In this document: one piece after another, positions 20,218 to 30,831 of the stretch
Layout: each line of letters opens with the position of its first letter
How positions within the stretch are numbered: position 1 is the first letter of the stretch
Source: Paralithodes platypus
Taxonomy: Eukaryota; Arthropoda; Malacostraca; Decapoda; Lithodidae
Length of the DNA: 64,000 bases
Assembly: GCA_032716605.1 (NCBI GenBank)
Contig: CM064523.1
Coordinates: 42,314,598 to 42,378,597, forward strand
Direction: 5' to 3'
Position numbers and translations under genes: made by a program
The notes under the pieces: generated by a model
What the model saw: only the letters and a program-made list of their open reading frames with translations
The model's database searches: none
Told to the model about the DNA's origin: nothing

Positions 20218-21601
20218 ATGTCGGACGACGGATCAGTGTACAGTGAGGACACAGTACGGGGAACAGAAACTGAGGTGCAGCAGCGGGCTTTGTTAGATGA
20301 CATTAGAGTTATAGCTAGTGAGGAGGATGCAAGGAATTTTTTGGAGATACCTATTACTGCTGACCGGGTGTCGGGAATTGATCGGTATGGTCTCCAGTGT
20401 TTGGCCAGTCATGGGGCATGTGGGCATTAGCAGCATGTCGAGAGGTGACCTGGTGGCCTGCGTGCTTGGCGGGGTGCGTGGGGCTTCGGGTGGAGCGGGA
20501 GCTGGGGCACCTTCGGCCCAGCCCCCATTCCACTCGACTCCTACCATGGCGCCCCCTCGGGCTCCGGAGCCGGGTACGTTCCCGCAGGCCGATAGTCACT
20601 GGCAGCGTGGTTTGTCACAGGGTGGGTCTCCAATTCTTGCATCTCCTCCTCAAGGTTAGACTCCAGATATGCTCTTCCAGCTTGAGATGCCTAAGTTGCA
20701 GCTGCAGCAGAAGCGGGAATCTGACCAGCAGCAGCGGGAGTTTGAGATGGCTAAGATTCAGGCTGAGGAGAGAAGGGCCAGATATGAGACTGAGGCTGAG
20801 GAGAGAAAGGCGAAGTACTGTGCGGACATAGATCTTGAGAAGTCTAGGGTAGACTCGACAGGGCAGCGTCTCGGTTCTGGGAATCGAGGTCTTGATCAGT
20901 CGTTATCGCACCTGCTCAAGTTGGTCCCTGTATTTGATCAGTCGGGTGTCACTGAATTTTTTATGCGTTTCGAGAAGAAGTGCCGGGAGCACCAATGGCC
21001 CGAGGTTAAGTGGGCAGCCCTTGTTTCCTCTAGATTGGTTGGCAAAGGACTCAAGGCATATGATGCGTTGCCCTTGGAGTCGTGCATCGATTACGAGGTA
21101 TTGAAGGAGGCTGTCCTGCGGGCATATGAGTTACAACCAGAGACGTACATATTGAAGTTCCGGGGTGTAACGAAGGGTCGTGAGTGCACCTTTCTTGAGC
21201 ATGCCCGGGATCTGTCCGATGCATTTAGAAACTGGCTGCATTCTGAGAAGGCATCGACGTTTGAGGAGTTGAAACAGCTGATGCTTCTAGATTTTTTTTT
21301 TAAGTGTACGGGCAGTGATCTGACGTTGAATCTTAAAGAGAAAACCCCAAGAACTCTTCAGGAGGCAGCTGAGATGGCTGACCTTCGGATGTCACTGATT
21401 CGTGGGTGCGGGTCTGTACAACGGAACGATGCACGTAACAAGGGGCGCAACACTCCCCCCCCCCCCCCCGAGTCAGTGATACACCATATAACCATTACAT
21501 CAAGAGCAACGATACTAAGTCTGACCATAAACCTAATACCGTCCCGTTTAAGAAGGGTCAGGGCCCTTCCCCACCTCAAGGGAAGCCCAAGGGGGAGTTA
21601 G
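20218..21601 (+). pseudogene. gag: Element B Gag (SCAN-like capsid), broken
   Basis: The ATG at 20218 starts MSDDGSVYSEDTV. Relative to element F, two bases are missing near 20407 and shift the frame, and a TAG near 20657 replaces a leucine codon. From 20669 a 310-codon frame is open. It holds a glutamine/glutamate-rich coiled-coil stretch (QQKRESDQQQREF) and then the SCAN-like capsid (LKLVPVFDQ, FEKKCREHQWP, KWAALVSSRL, FLEHARDLSDAF). A long C run at 21457-21469 shifts the frame again just before the zinc knuckle. The capsid would form the virus-like particle that packages element RNA. Confidence 0.88.
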
Positions 21602-23583
21602 AGTGTTTTCATTGTCATGAGAAGGGGCATTTTGCAAGAGCCTGTCCAAGCAAGCTACCTAATGCAGTCGTGTCTTTGGCTCGCAACATTGGGGTGTCCC
21701 CGAAGTCGTCTGAGTTTGCCCGGGGTATAACGTCAGAAGCTGGGACACAGCCAGTGGAGAAGAATCCGGAAGGCTCGAACCCTGTCCGCGATGTCTTTTG
21801 TGACCATCGAGGGCATGGCTGCGTGAGGTGGGCTGGTAAGAAGCATGGAGTTGAGCTGTTGCGAGACACGGGTGCCTCTCAGACTTTAATGAAGAACTTT
21901 ACTGGTAGACCAATAAACGCGGCACGGGTGGTTGTGGTGCAGGGTATCAATGCTGTCAAGTCATACCCGTTGGTCAGGATGGAACTGGAGGTGGATGGTG
22001 TGACACGAGAGTTGGATGTTGGTGTTTTGGAGAACTTGCCTGTTGGGGGCGTCGACCTCCTTCTCGGCAACAACTTTGCGGTGCCTACTTCTGAGGTTTC
22101 ACCCTTAGTCGTTGCCGAGAAGCCGGCCGACGTGAGTAGGGAGGAACAGGAGTGTGTAGAGAATTGTCAAGTACAACCTATGGCGTGCGTTGTTACTGGA
22201 CCTCTTGCATCCAAAGTGTCACAGCCTATTCCTCAGTCTTCTGATCAACGGAGGAACGGTCGGAAGAAGACGGCTAATGTTGGTAAAAGTTTGGAGAGTT
22301 TAGTACCAGCAGCGCTTCTTGGCGACTCAGTATTGGCACCATTGTTGGAGTCTGGAGAGGCCCCAGGACCTGTCAGAGCTAGTGAGGAGGTAGGGCAGGA
22401 AGAGACTCCGAGGCAGCAACGTTATGCACAGAGAGAACAAAGGGTTGCTCAGTTTGATATTGGGGGAGGACTTGGGTTGCTTCGGAAGCATCTAGACAAG
22501 TTGGTTCCCTCAGATATTTGTAAACTGCAGTTGGAGGATCCGGAAGTTCTGAAGTGTGGTAATGGTGCTGTCGAGATCAAACACGAGGACGGGGAAACAT
22601 GTCATGTGAACCTGTTGGAGGAGTTTGTGAGGCAACCACCTGAGCAGCCTACTGTCCCTGCGTTGGTCTGCAGCGGCCAAGGTGGAGAAGGAGAGGGGGG
22701 CAGTAGGGCACAGGTGGAGGAGAGTAGGGATTGTCATGTCTCGGCGGAGCAGTGGGCGGGGGACACGAGTCTGGTGGCTGTGGAAGCGCTAGAGCAGCAG
22801 TGTGCAGCGCTCCAGCACCAGCTCGGTTCATACCCCACTGGTCGTGCCGAGCCCCTGAGCCTCACAACTCAGGCGGTGCAAGATGTTCCGCGGGCAGGTC
22901 ACGTGAATGTTGAGAGACCGTTAGCCTCGTTGTTTCGGTGGTTCAAGGTGGGCGACGAGGCTTGGACATGGTTGTCAGGTCAAGGTCGACCCATGGCTGC
23001 CAAGGGTGGTGGTCAAAAGGAGGACTTTGAGCAGATTGGTGAGATTGGCTGTGGCATAGAAGTGCCCGGTCGTCGCATAGCCTCCCAATGCTGCTCTAGT
23101 CGATTGCAACAGCCCTACCATAGACCGACTGTATCTGGCCATGTCGCTAAAAGCGGTGATGCTGCGCAGGCAGATGTAGTCATAGGGAATGCGGGGGTGC
23201 GCATGTACGGTATCGGCGGGGAAGCCTTAGCAATAATGAACTATGGGAGTGACTGCACAGGTGGTACTGATTGTCCCTCTCATGACCTGGCTGTTCTAGG
23301 GACGAAGGTGGAGAAGGAGGGAGACTACAGGTTAGAAGCTGCGGTCTCGGCTGGGTTGTGGGAGGGCACTAGGATTGTTGTTCTGCGAGATAAGTTGTTT
23401 ACTAGGCTGTGGCACTTCATCCGCATGTTTGTTGCTTTTCCAGGCCTGATGTACGGGGTAGAATCCGACATGGAGGCTGAAGACAGTGCGAGGCTCAGTT
23501 TAATTCCCTACCGTATAAATCCTGCTAAAAAGCCTTTTGTGAAAACAGAGCTAGATGACGTGGAAAAAGGGTCTGAGGGATAA
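21598..23583 (+). CDS. Element B zinc knuckle, protease and remnant linker (integrase absent)
   Basis: In frame from about 21598 are the zinc knuckle CFHCHEKGHFARAC and the protease active site LLRDTGAS near 21862, followed by LLLGNNF. The frame then passes through KCGNGAVE near 22555 and immediately into CHVNLLEEFV near 22600. In element A those two phrases bracket the whole integrase, so some 1 kb of integrase coding sequence is missing. About 320 codons follow with no recognised domain, including YGIGGEALAIMNYGS and a pre-RT-like GLMYGVESDM..LIPYRINPA. The frame ends at 23583 and overlaps the RT remnant in another frame. Confidence 0.85.
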   Translation, partial: LECFHCHEKGHFARACPSKLPNAVVSLARNIGVSPKSSEFARGITSEAGTQPVEKNPEGSNPVRDVFCDHRGHGCVRWAGKKHGVELLRDTGASQTLMKNFTGRPINAARVVVVQGINAVKSYPLVRMELEVDGVTRELDVGVLENLPVGGVDLLLGNNFAVPTSEVSPLVVAEKPADVSREEQECVENCQVQPMACVVTGPLASKVSQPIPQSSDQRRNGRKKTANVGKSLESLVPAALLGDSVLAPLLESGEAPGPVRASEEVGQEETPRQQRYAQREQRVAQFDIGGGLGLLRKHLDKLVPSDICKLQLEDPEVLKCGNGAVEIKHEDGETCHVNLLEEFVRQPPEQPTVPALVCSGQGGEGEGGSRAQVEESRDCHVSAEQWAGDTSLVAVEALEQQCAALQHQLGSYPTGRAEPLSLTTQAVQDVPRAGHVNVERPLASLFRWFKVGDEAWTWLSGQGRPMAAKGGGQKEDFEQIGEIGCGIEVPGRRIASQCCSSRLQQPYHRPTVSGHVAKSGDAAQADVVIGNAGVRMYGIGGEALAIMNYGSDCTGGTDCPSHDLAVLGTKVEKEGDYRLEAAVSAGLWEGTRIVVLRDKLFTRLWHFIRMFVAFPGLMYGVESDMEAEDSARLSLIPYRINPAKKPFVKTELDDVEKGSEG

Positions 23584-24111
23584 AGGATATTGTGAGTGGT
23601 CGTTGCCAGTGAGTTTGCAACCGGAGTTAAGTGGCAAGATCAGTGTGTGTGCATTTTCCCTGACAGACACCTATCCATTGCCCAAGGGTCGGAGGGATAA
23701 GGAATGTCGTGAGTGGTCGTTGCCTGTAACTTTGCAACCTGTGTTAAGTGGCAAGATCAGTGACTGTGTTGATTGCGAGAGTGTGTGTGCATTATCCCTG
23801 ACAGACGCCTATACCTTATCGAGAGTTGACGACACCATAAACCGCCTCGGGGCTGCATCACCTATCACGAAGGTAGAACTAGTGAAAGGCTTTTGGCAGG
23901 TCCCGTTGCCGGAAAGAGCGAAGGAAAATGCCAGTCTTGTGATGAACTGGGCAGTTTATCAGTGTCAGGTGTTGTTGTGCTGCCGGAACATAAGTTGGAT
24001 GTGTGGCATGCTAAGGGTACTGATAATGTTTTGGCTGATTGTTTGTCACAGGAGGGTTTGTTTGCAGGAGAACCCTCGCCGTTCAGTCAGTGTGTGTTGA
24101 GAGTGGAGTAA
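23555..24111 (+). pseudogene. Element B RT and RNase H remnant (catalytic core deleted)
   Basis: Encodes the RT start (EWSLPVSLQPE, with an internal partial duplication, then RVDDTINRLG, TKVELVKGFWQVPLPERAKE). It runs to about AVYQCQVL and then jumps, in an overlapping frame, to the RNase H tail HKLDVWHAKGTDNVLADCLS. The YLDD box and the RNase H active site are absent. Elements C and G have the same join, so the deletion predates their spread. Confidence 0.85.
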
Positions 24112-24482
24112 AAACTAGGCTTGCCCCTGTAAGTGCAGCCACCAAAAACATATTAAAAATGAAAATTCTATAAAAACTCTTTCTTTTGATAGTTAATTGT
24201 AAGTTGCCAATATTATAGCTAAAGTCCTAAGTTGAACCTGTCTTTCACTTAGGAGGCTGGGCTCTGTGAAGCTCGCTCAGGGAGCATAGTAGGCTAAATT
24301 ATACTATTATGTTTGGGAGGGGTTATAAGATTTTCTTTATGTTGATATGTTGTTTTATGTTTATGATTGAGCTTTGCATTTCATTTCTGGCGGAGTGGCT
24401 ATGTGTGACGGGTCTTGTCGGCATTCTGCCTTGTCAGATATCGTGCTCGCCTAATGTTGAGCGTCCTATATCTTGGGCGGGG
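24112..24482 (+). promoter_or_regulatory. Element B 3' untranslated region and polypurine tract
   Basis: Non-coding, ending in GGGCGGGG directly before the LTR start TGTGACG at 24483. The G-rich tract matches the expected plus-strand primer. Confidence 0.6.
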
Positions 24483-26279
24483 TGTGACGTCTGCCAGCGT
24501 TGGCAGAATCGCCTCCCGGTAGCCACTAGCGCTCGCCAGGGCAGTGAAATGGGCTACAGTCTATCTACAATGTTGTAATTTCTTTCTTGTGAATCGTCAT
24601 GTCACAGGCAGTGTAGGCCTGGTCTTTGTTTTCGCCTGTGACAAGGAATTGTGTTTTATATCATGAGTTGAACATGAGATGCATTGTGGTGAAGGAAGGA
24701 GAGAGAGAGTGAGCGTGCAGTGAGAAGGTAGTTTTTCCTCCTCCCTCCTCCCTCGAGGAGTCTCTCGCTCGCGTGATCCTTCTCTCAGTTTTGATTGGCT
24801 GGTGGTTCCTGGCGCCTTCTGCAGGCCTGCTGCAGGGTGACGTGGCGGCCTGTGATTGGCTGACCACCGTGCCTTTGTGTGGGATCCTGGAGGGGTCCAG
24901 AGGAGCTATTCTCCTCAGAGCTTTACTGACTAGCATACCCTTCACATGTCCCTTGCCCCCCTGTCTCCCGACTTCTACCTATAGAGCACTTTCTCTCTCT
25001 CTCTCTCAACTTCTTACCTCTCATTCTTCTACTCTATTTAATATCATAACTTCCCTTTGGTTCTGCACGATTTCATATATCGGCCATCATATTATATGCT
25101 GAAGCTCTCAGATAACACATGTTTAGTTAGGCATTTTGGAAGGGTTACCATTTTTGTCTGTAGAGGTTTGACACTCTCACGGTGTCTCCCTTCCTGTATC
25201 TTGGTGGTCTGCTGGGGGATTTAATGCTAGACTGGGATAAGGCTACTGGTGTTGTGATTTCCGATGTGTACTAGGTTTTGTTGAACCTGTACAATCGCAA
25301 CGGAGATGTGGGAAGCCCAAGTGGTCTTTCTGACTGTGGACCTTGTGAGTTTAGCACTGTGTTGCGAGTGAGGGCTTTTGCCTCTGCCACCCAACACTGT
25401 GCTAACTCGTTTGCTTTGACTTTGAGAGGGTCGCCAGGAGAGAACCAGATACTAGCGATCTGGATCTCTCAAGAGAGCACCCCGTCAATTAACGTAATTT
25501 GGCCGCACAGCCTTAAGGACTTCGCTAGGCTACGAGCCGCTTGCTCAGCCATTGTTTCCTAGCCTACTACATCCCAGCTAGACTTTATTCGCCTAGCAGA
25601 CACCAGATTTAGATTATAAACTCTTTCTGTTATGTATGCATTATTATTCACAGCATTTATTAGTCTAAGTTGTAGTTGAGTTGCATAACCCTAGTAGGCT
25701 GTTTCGTTGATGAGGAAGTACTTCTTTTGCTGTTTGAGTTCCTACTATTGCGCAGTTATTATTCCCGTGACAGTTAACCCTATATGTCCTTACAATTGTC
25801 ATATCCTGTTCCTGCTTTATACTACAGTTCAAAATCCGATACGATCACCTTACCCCAGCATCAGACTTTCTTCAGAAGATTCCTGCTCGATGCTTTGGGA
25901 CTTTCGTTCACTTTCTTTAGTATAGGAGTGACAGTTCATTATTGTTTAGAGTAACTTTAAATATACCTTCTTCTAGTTTGCATTAAATCATTGCAGTGAT
26001 TTAATTAAGATCTCTATCTTTTCCTAGTATACCTTATTACCGTAATTGTATGTTGTTGTGAGCAGGCTGTATCGGAGATCATCAGCCTGTAGTAGTAGTG
26101 CACTTATACTGAGTTATAGGATATCCCGTTATCGCAGATTTAACTCTGGAGGGTATAGGTGTTTTTTGTGCGCCGGCATTATAAGTTCAGGGGTTGGATC
26201 TAGTGTTACCGTTGTGGCTGTGTGCCTTTCTAGTCCATTGATTAAGAGCCCTTGTTTTATACGAGCCCCGGTCGTAACA
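24483..26279 (+). repeat. 3' LTR of element B
   Basis: Begins TGTGACGTCTGCC, ends CGGTCGTAACA, and is followed by the target duplication GTGA at 26280-26283. Confidence 0.95.
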
Positions 26280-26299
26280 GTGAGTATGACTTTAGATGG

Positions 26300-26530
26300 G
26301 ATAATATATATATATATATATTGTTTATTAAATTGTTCAGATATTGGGGGCCAAAGTGATCAATAGGTTTATGTTGAATATTCTGAAGTAAGTATGCTGT
26401 ATATATATATATATATATATTTATATATACCGGTATATATATTGTGTATTAAATTGTTCAGTTATTGGGGGCCAAAGTGCTCACTAGGTTTATGTTGAAT
26501 ATTCTGAAGTAAGTATGCTGTATAATATAT
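26300..26530. repeat. (TA)n tracts and a repeated ~120-bp unit in hAT intron
   Basis: The unit TTGTTCAG.TATTGGGGGCCAAAGTG..TTTATGTTGAATATTCTGAAGTAAG occurs at 26332-26395 and 26453-26516, each next to a TA microsatellite. It lies before the probable splice acceptor TTTTCAG at about 26570. Confidence 0.8.
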
Positions 26531-26584
26531 AAAATAGTATGCACTTAGCACCTTCTTCTTTCATTTTCAGTTGTCGACAACAAC

Positions 26585-28739
26585 ATGGATTCTGATTCAG
26601 AGGCTAACCCAAGTACCCCAAAGAAAAAAAGACTGATAAGGGGAGAAATTAAGAAAGATGAAAGACCAAAGCACCGCACCCAGCATTATCGTGTAGAGTG
26701 GGAATCGGTTCCAGAGTTCCATAAGTGGCTGCGACCAGACACAAATGATAGATTAAAGGCAAAGTGTAAAGTCTGTAATACGACACTTAAAGCAGAGATA
26801 ACAGTATTGAAAAACCATGGGAAATCAAAACATCACATGGAAAGGATGCAGGGAACTGGTGGAAAGCAACATACTATTCAAACCTTCTTCCGTGACGGCA
26901 AGAATCCCTCCAAGAATAGTACACAACACTTAGCTAAAGTTGCAGAAAATAAGTTAGCAGCAGCATTTGCAGAACACAACGTTGCATTCATAGTAGCAGA
27001 TCATTTAGGGAGTGTATTGAAAGATTGTTTTCCAGACTCAAAGATTGCCGGAGAGATAAATTTGAAACGAAACAAAATGACTAATATTGTTGTGAATGCT
27101 ATTGGAGGAAGCCACAAACAAATTCTAGCTGAAGCTCTTCGCAGTCAGAAATTTAGTGTTTTAACAGACGAATCCACAAACATATCATCAGTGAAAACAG
27201 CATGCATTGTTGTCAGATTTTATATGAAGGAGACAGTACAAATCACAAGTAAATTCTGGGATCTCCACAAGGTTTTCAGCAACGATGACCCCCAGACTGC
27301 AAATGAAGAAGCTACTGCAAAGAACTTATTTCAAAGTATAATGAATTCCTTTGAAAAGTACAACATACCCTCTGAAAACATTGTAGGTTTTGGATCAGAT
27401 GGATGCAGTGTAATGATGGGCAACAGGAATTCTGTGTCAAGCCGATTTCGTGAAAAGTGTCCTGGAATTGTGGTTATCAAGTGCATTTGTCACTCTGCCC
27501 ACCTTTGTGCAAGTGAAGCGTGCAAGACACTCCCACGTCGCTGTGAGGACCTGGCAAGAGACATATATAATTTCATGAAGTGTAGTGCAAAGAGGCAAGC
27601 TATACTTGCACAGTTTCAACAGTTTTTAGACTTAAAACCTCTCAAAATGTTACACCCTTCACAAACCCGTTGGCTTTCCCTCATTGCAGTTGTGACACGT
27701 ATTTTGGAACAATAGGAGGCACTTGTACTATTTTTCACAGACATTTGTCTTTCTGAACGTCTGGTGGCTGCAGAGCATATTTTGGAAAGCCTTTGTGATC
27801 CTTTTGTGAGGCTTTATTATTTGTTCTTACAGTGGATCCTACCTAAGTTCACAACCCTTAATGCCTATTTTCAGTCAGGTAAAGTGGTTGTAACTGAACT
27901 TCAAACTAAGGTTTCTGAGTTGTACCGTGACATTCTTCTGTGCTTTATGGACAGGCAATATGTCATGCAGACTGATCTCACAAATCATGAAAAGCACTTG
28001 AAGAATACCATGCTGTATCTTGGTGTAGGTGTGCTTTCATACATGGACAATCCAGAAGTACTTGCGAGACAAGACCTGCGTGAAGATTTTTATAATCAGT
28101 GTAGAACTTTCCTGCAAGTTGCATCATCAGAAGTGAAGAAAAGGTGGGATTTTAATGACCCAGTCCTATCAAAGATTGGTCTGATGAGTCCCAAGCGTGC
28201 TCTAAGCTCAGCCACAAGGGAGACCTCTCCTTCTATTGTTCCCTTAGCAACCTCACTGCCATGCATTGTGTCATTAGACCAAGGACAGGTATTGCAAGAC
28301 TTGGACAAGCAATGGAGGAAGCTAACTTTAGTGCATTTACCAGAAGAAATTGTGAAAGAAGAAAGAGCAGACACTTTCTGGGGAAAGTTACTTGAATGGG
28401 AGAACCCTTGTGGAGAAAAAGAATTCGCCAGTTTGTCTAGTTTTGCAATTAATGCTTTGTGTCTGCCTCACTCAAATGCTGAATGTGAGAGGGTATTTAG
28501 CAAAGTAGATTTGACAAAAACCAAAGTAAAGAATAGGCTTGGCACAGACACAATAAATGGAGCTCTTTTGGCATCACAATGTGTCAAAAGAGAAACCAGG
28601 CCAGTGCACAGAATTTACCCCTTCAGATGACATGATAAGTCGGATGGCTACCTGCTCTCTCTACAAACACAAGTTGAAATCCCAAGTAGATGCTGCAGCT
28701 GAAGAGGTTCAGGAAGTGGAGGCCATGAATTTAATTTAA
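26585..28739 (+). pseudogene. hAT transposase with BED zinc finger (one stop, one frameshift)
   Basis: The ATG at 26585 follows a probable acceptor (TTTTCAG). The frame runs 681 codons to 28630 with a single in-frame TAG at 27713. A BED finger lies at C61, C64, H78, H83. The catalytic aspartates are D195 (VLTDESTNIS) and D272 (GFGSDGCSVMMG), and TRWLSL follows near 363. The C-terminal dimerisation motif LPHSNAECERVFSK is present near residue 640. The main frame ends soon after ASQCVKRE. An overlapping frame to 28739 (FTPSDDMISRM) looks like the true C-terminus, so a small indel lies near 28590. The protein would cut and paste this element. It is almost intact, so inactivation is recent. Confidence 0.93.
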
Positions 28740-28761
28740 GCATGTATATGTCTGTAGAAAG

Positions 28762-30574
28762 TGTTACGCTGGCCAGCTTGCCAGAATGCGCTCGTAACTC
28801 GCTAGCGCTCACCAGGGCAGTGAAATGGGCTACAGTTATCAGATAATGTTGTTCTTTCTTTCATAGTGTTCGTGTTGTTACAGACAGTCCCGTGGTGGTC
28901 TTTACTTTCGTCTGTGACAACGGGAAGTATTTTATATCATTAGTAGAATATAAGATGCATTGTGGAGGGAGAGAGAGAATAGCGAGAGCGTGGTGGTAAT
29001 ATGTGCGACTTGTGCGTGCGTAGGTATGTGTTGCCTCCCTCACTCGAGGAGTTTTCCCGCTCGCGCGCTTTCCCGTGCCCTTGATTGGCTGGTGGTTCCT
29101 GGCGCCTTCTGCAGCCCTGCTGCCTGGTGACGTAGCGGCCTGTGATTGCCTGACCACCATGCCTTTGTGTGTGATCCTAGGGGTCCTGAGGAGCTACCTT
29201 CCTCAGAGCTAGGCAGAGTGTGCTAGGTCCTACATGTCCCTTGCAACCTGTCTCCCATATAACCCTCTATACTACTATCTCTCTCTCTGAACTTCTTCGG
29301 TTTCATACTTCTCTCTTTATTCAATTACTTATCCCTTCTGGTTCTGCATACGACTTCCATAGTCGGCCAGTCGTATTACCAGCACCAGCTCTCCATATAT
29401 GTTTGCACTAGTTTTAGGGATTATTAGAGTCATAGTCAAATGGTACCATAGTGTTGGGGTGCTTCTAATTATTGAGCTGTTCTCTCTTATTATTTAATGC
29501 TAGACAGTGGAAGGTATCTTTGGTCATTGTCTGAGTTATGTATGTGGCAAGTCAGAGCCTGTACAACATCGACGAAGCTAGCTAGCCTGTAACCCTTGTG
29601 CATATTTTCCTTTGCGAGTGTAGCAGTATACCGGTGAAGGGCTTTTGCCTACTCTTACCTGTATGATTTCTACCTCATTTTGTTGACCTTTGTGGAGCGC
29701 CAGGGCAAGACCAGATACTAGAGATCTGGACTTACCAAGAGAGCCTCCAAGTCACTTAACGTAACATAAGGGAAATCTGTTCAAGGGGAGGCAGTAGGCT
29801 ATGAGCATGCTTGCGCTCTGCCTAGTTTCTTAGTACCTTTTATGCCACTGCTATACTTTATTAGTGAGAAAGACAGCATTGTGTTTATTAACTTTAATTG
29901 TGTATGCTTTAGGAATTATTCACGCCTTATTTTAGCCTAGGTTGATGCATAGTGCACAACCCAGTTTGGCTGTTAAGTTGGCTAAGGAAGTACTGTTTTG
30001 AGTGGCGATTATTAGTGCTGTCACAGAGTTGTTGCACTCCCTTGTTATATATATATGTATCCTACTTATTGGTGTATTTAAGATACACGCTTTGGTGTCC
30101 TGCCCCTACATTATTTCTGTTCTATATTAACGAGCATCTTAGAGCATCAGACGTTTTCAGAAGATTCTTTATCTGATTGCTGTAGGACTAGACTTCCAGT
30201 GTTTTCATAGAGCATTGTAGAGTTTAGTGTTGAGTACAGACTCACACTAAAGTTAACGTAAGCATATACTCCTTTATTAAATCTTATCATAGTTTATTCA
30301 AGCATTGTTATTACTTAAGAGCATTTTATTAACGTAAAGTACTCCTGTTGTGAGTAGGCTTTGCCGTCATCGGTAAGCCTTTGTAGAAGTGCACTAAAAC
30401 CCAGTTAATTGATACCCCGTTATCAAGTAGATTAACTCTGGAGGGTTTTAAGTGTTTTGTTCACCGGCGTAATAGTTCGAGGGTTTGGAATTAGCGTACC
30501 GTTGTTGCAGATATAGCCTATCATCTAGTCCAATATTGAGTGCCCTTGTTTATTTCGTAGTGCCGGTCGTAACA
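28762..30574 (+). repeat. 5' LTR of element C (1813 bp)
   Basis: Begins TGTTACGCTGGCC and ends CGGTCGTAACA. Its ends are perfect 7-base inverted repeats (TGTTACG/CGTAACA). It matches the split 3' LTR. Confidence 0.95.
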
Positions 30575-30576
30575 AA

Positions 30577-30593
30577 TGGCGACCTCGCCAGGA
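30577..30593 (+). promoter_or_regulatory. Primer binding site of element C
   Basis: TGGCGACC two bases after the LTR end, identical to the other elements in the window. Confidence 0.6.
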
Positions 30594-30831
30594 TATAGTG
30601 AACTGAATATTGCATTTTTTTTTTGAGAAATCTTATTGCCATTTGGGGGTTGAATTAATTTCTCGCATTGTTGGCAGTAGACATTGTTTTGAGGATACAT
30701 GAACTTGTTGGAGTTATTGGTGACCTAGTATTGCACTCAAGAACATCTTCGAATATTTTTTGGTGAATAAAGCTACGCAAGAGTTTGGCTATTTTTGTCT
30801 GGACTTGAGATTTTTTGTTGTTGACTCCATC

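Larger units (their letters stand above)
18205..26279 (+). mobile_element. Element B: non-autonomous Gmr1-like LTR element inserted in hAT
   Basis: Complete at both ends. The two LTRs (18205-19990 and 24483-26279) are nearly identical and are flanked by the 4-base target duplication GTGA (18201-18204, 26280-26283). The internal region holds the primer site, Gag, zinc knuckle and protease, but no integrase, and only the first part of RT joined to the last part of RNase H. It must have relied on enzymes supplied by another element. Several frameshifts and a stop now also break Gag. Confidence 0.93.
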
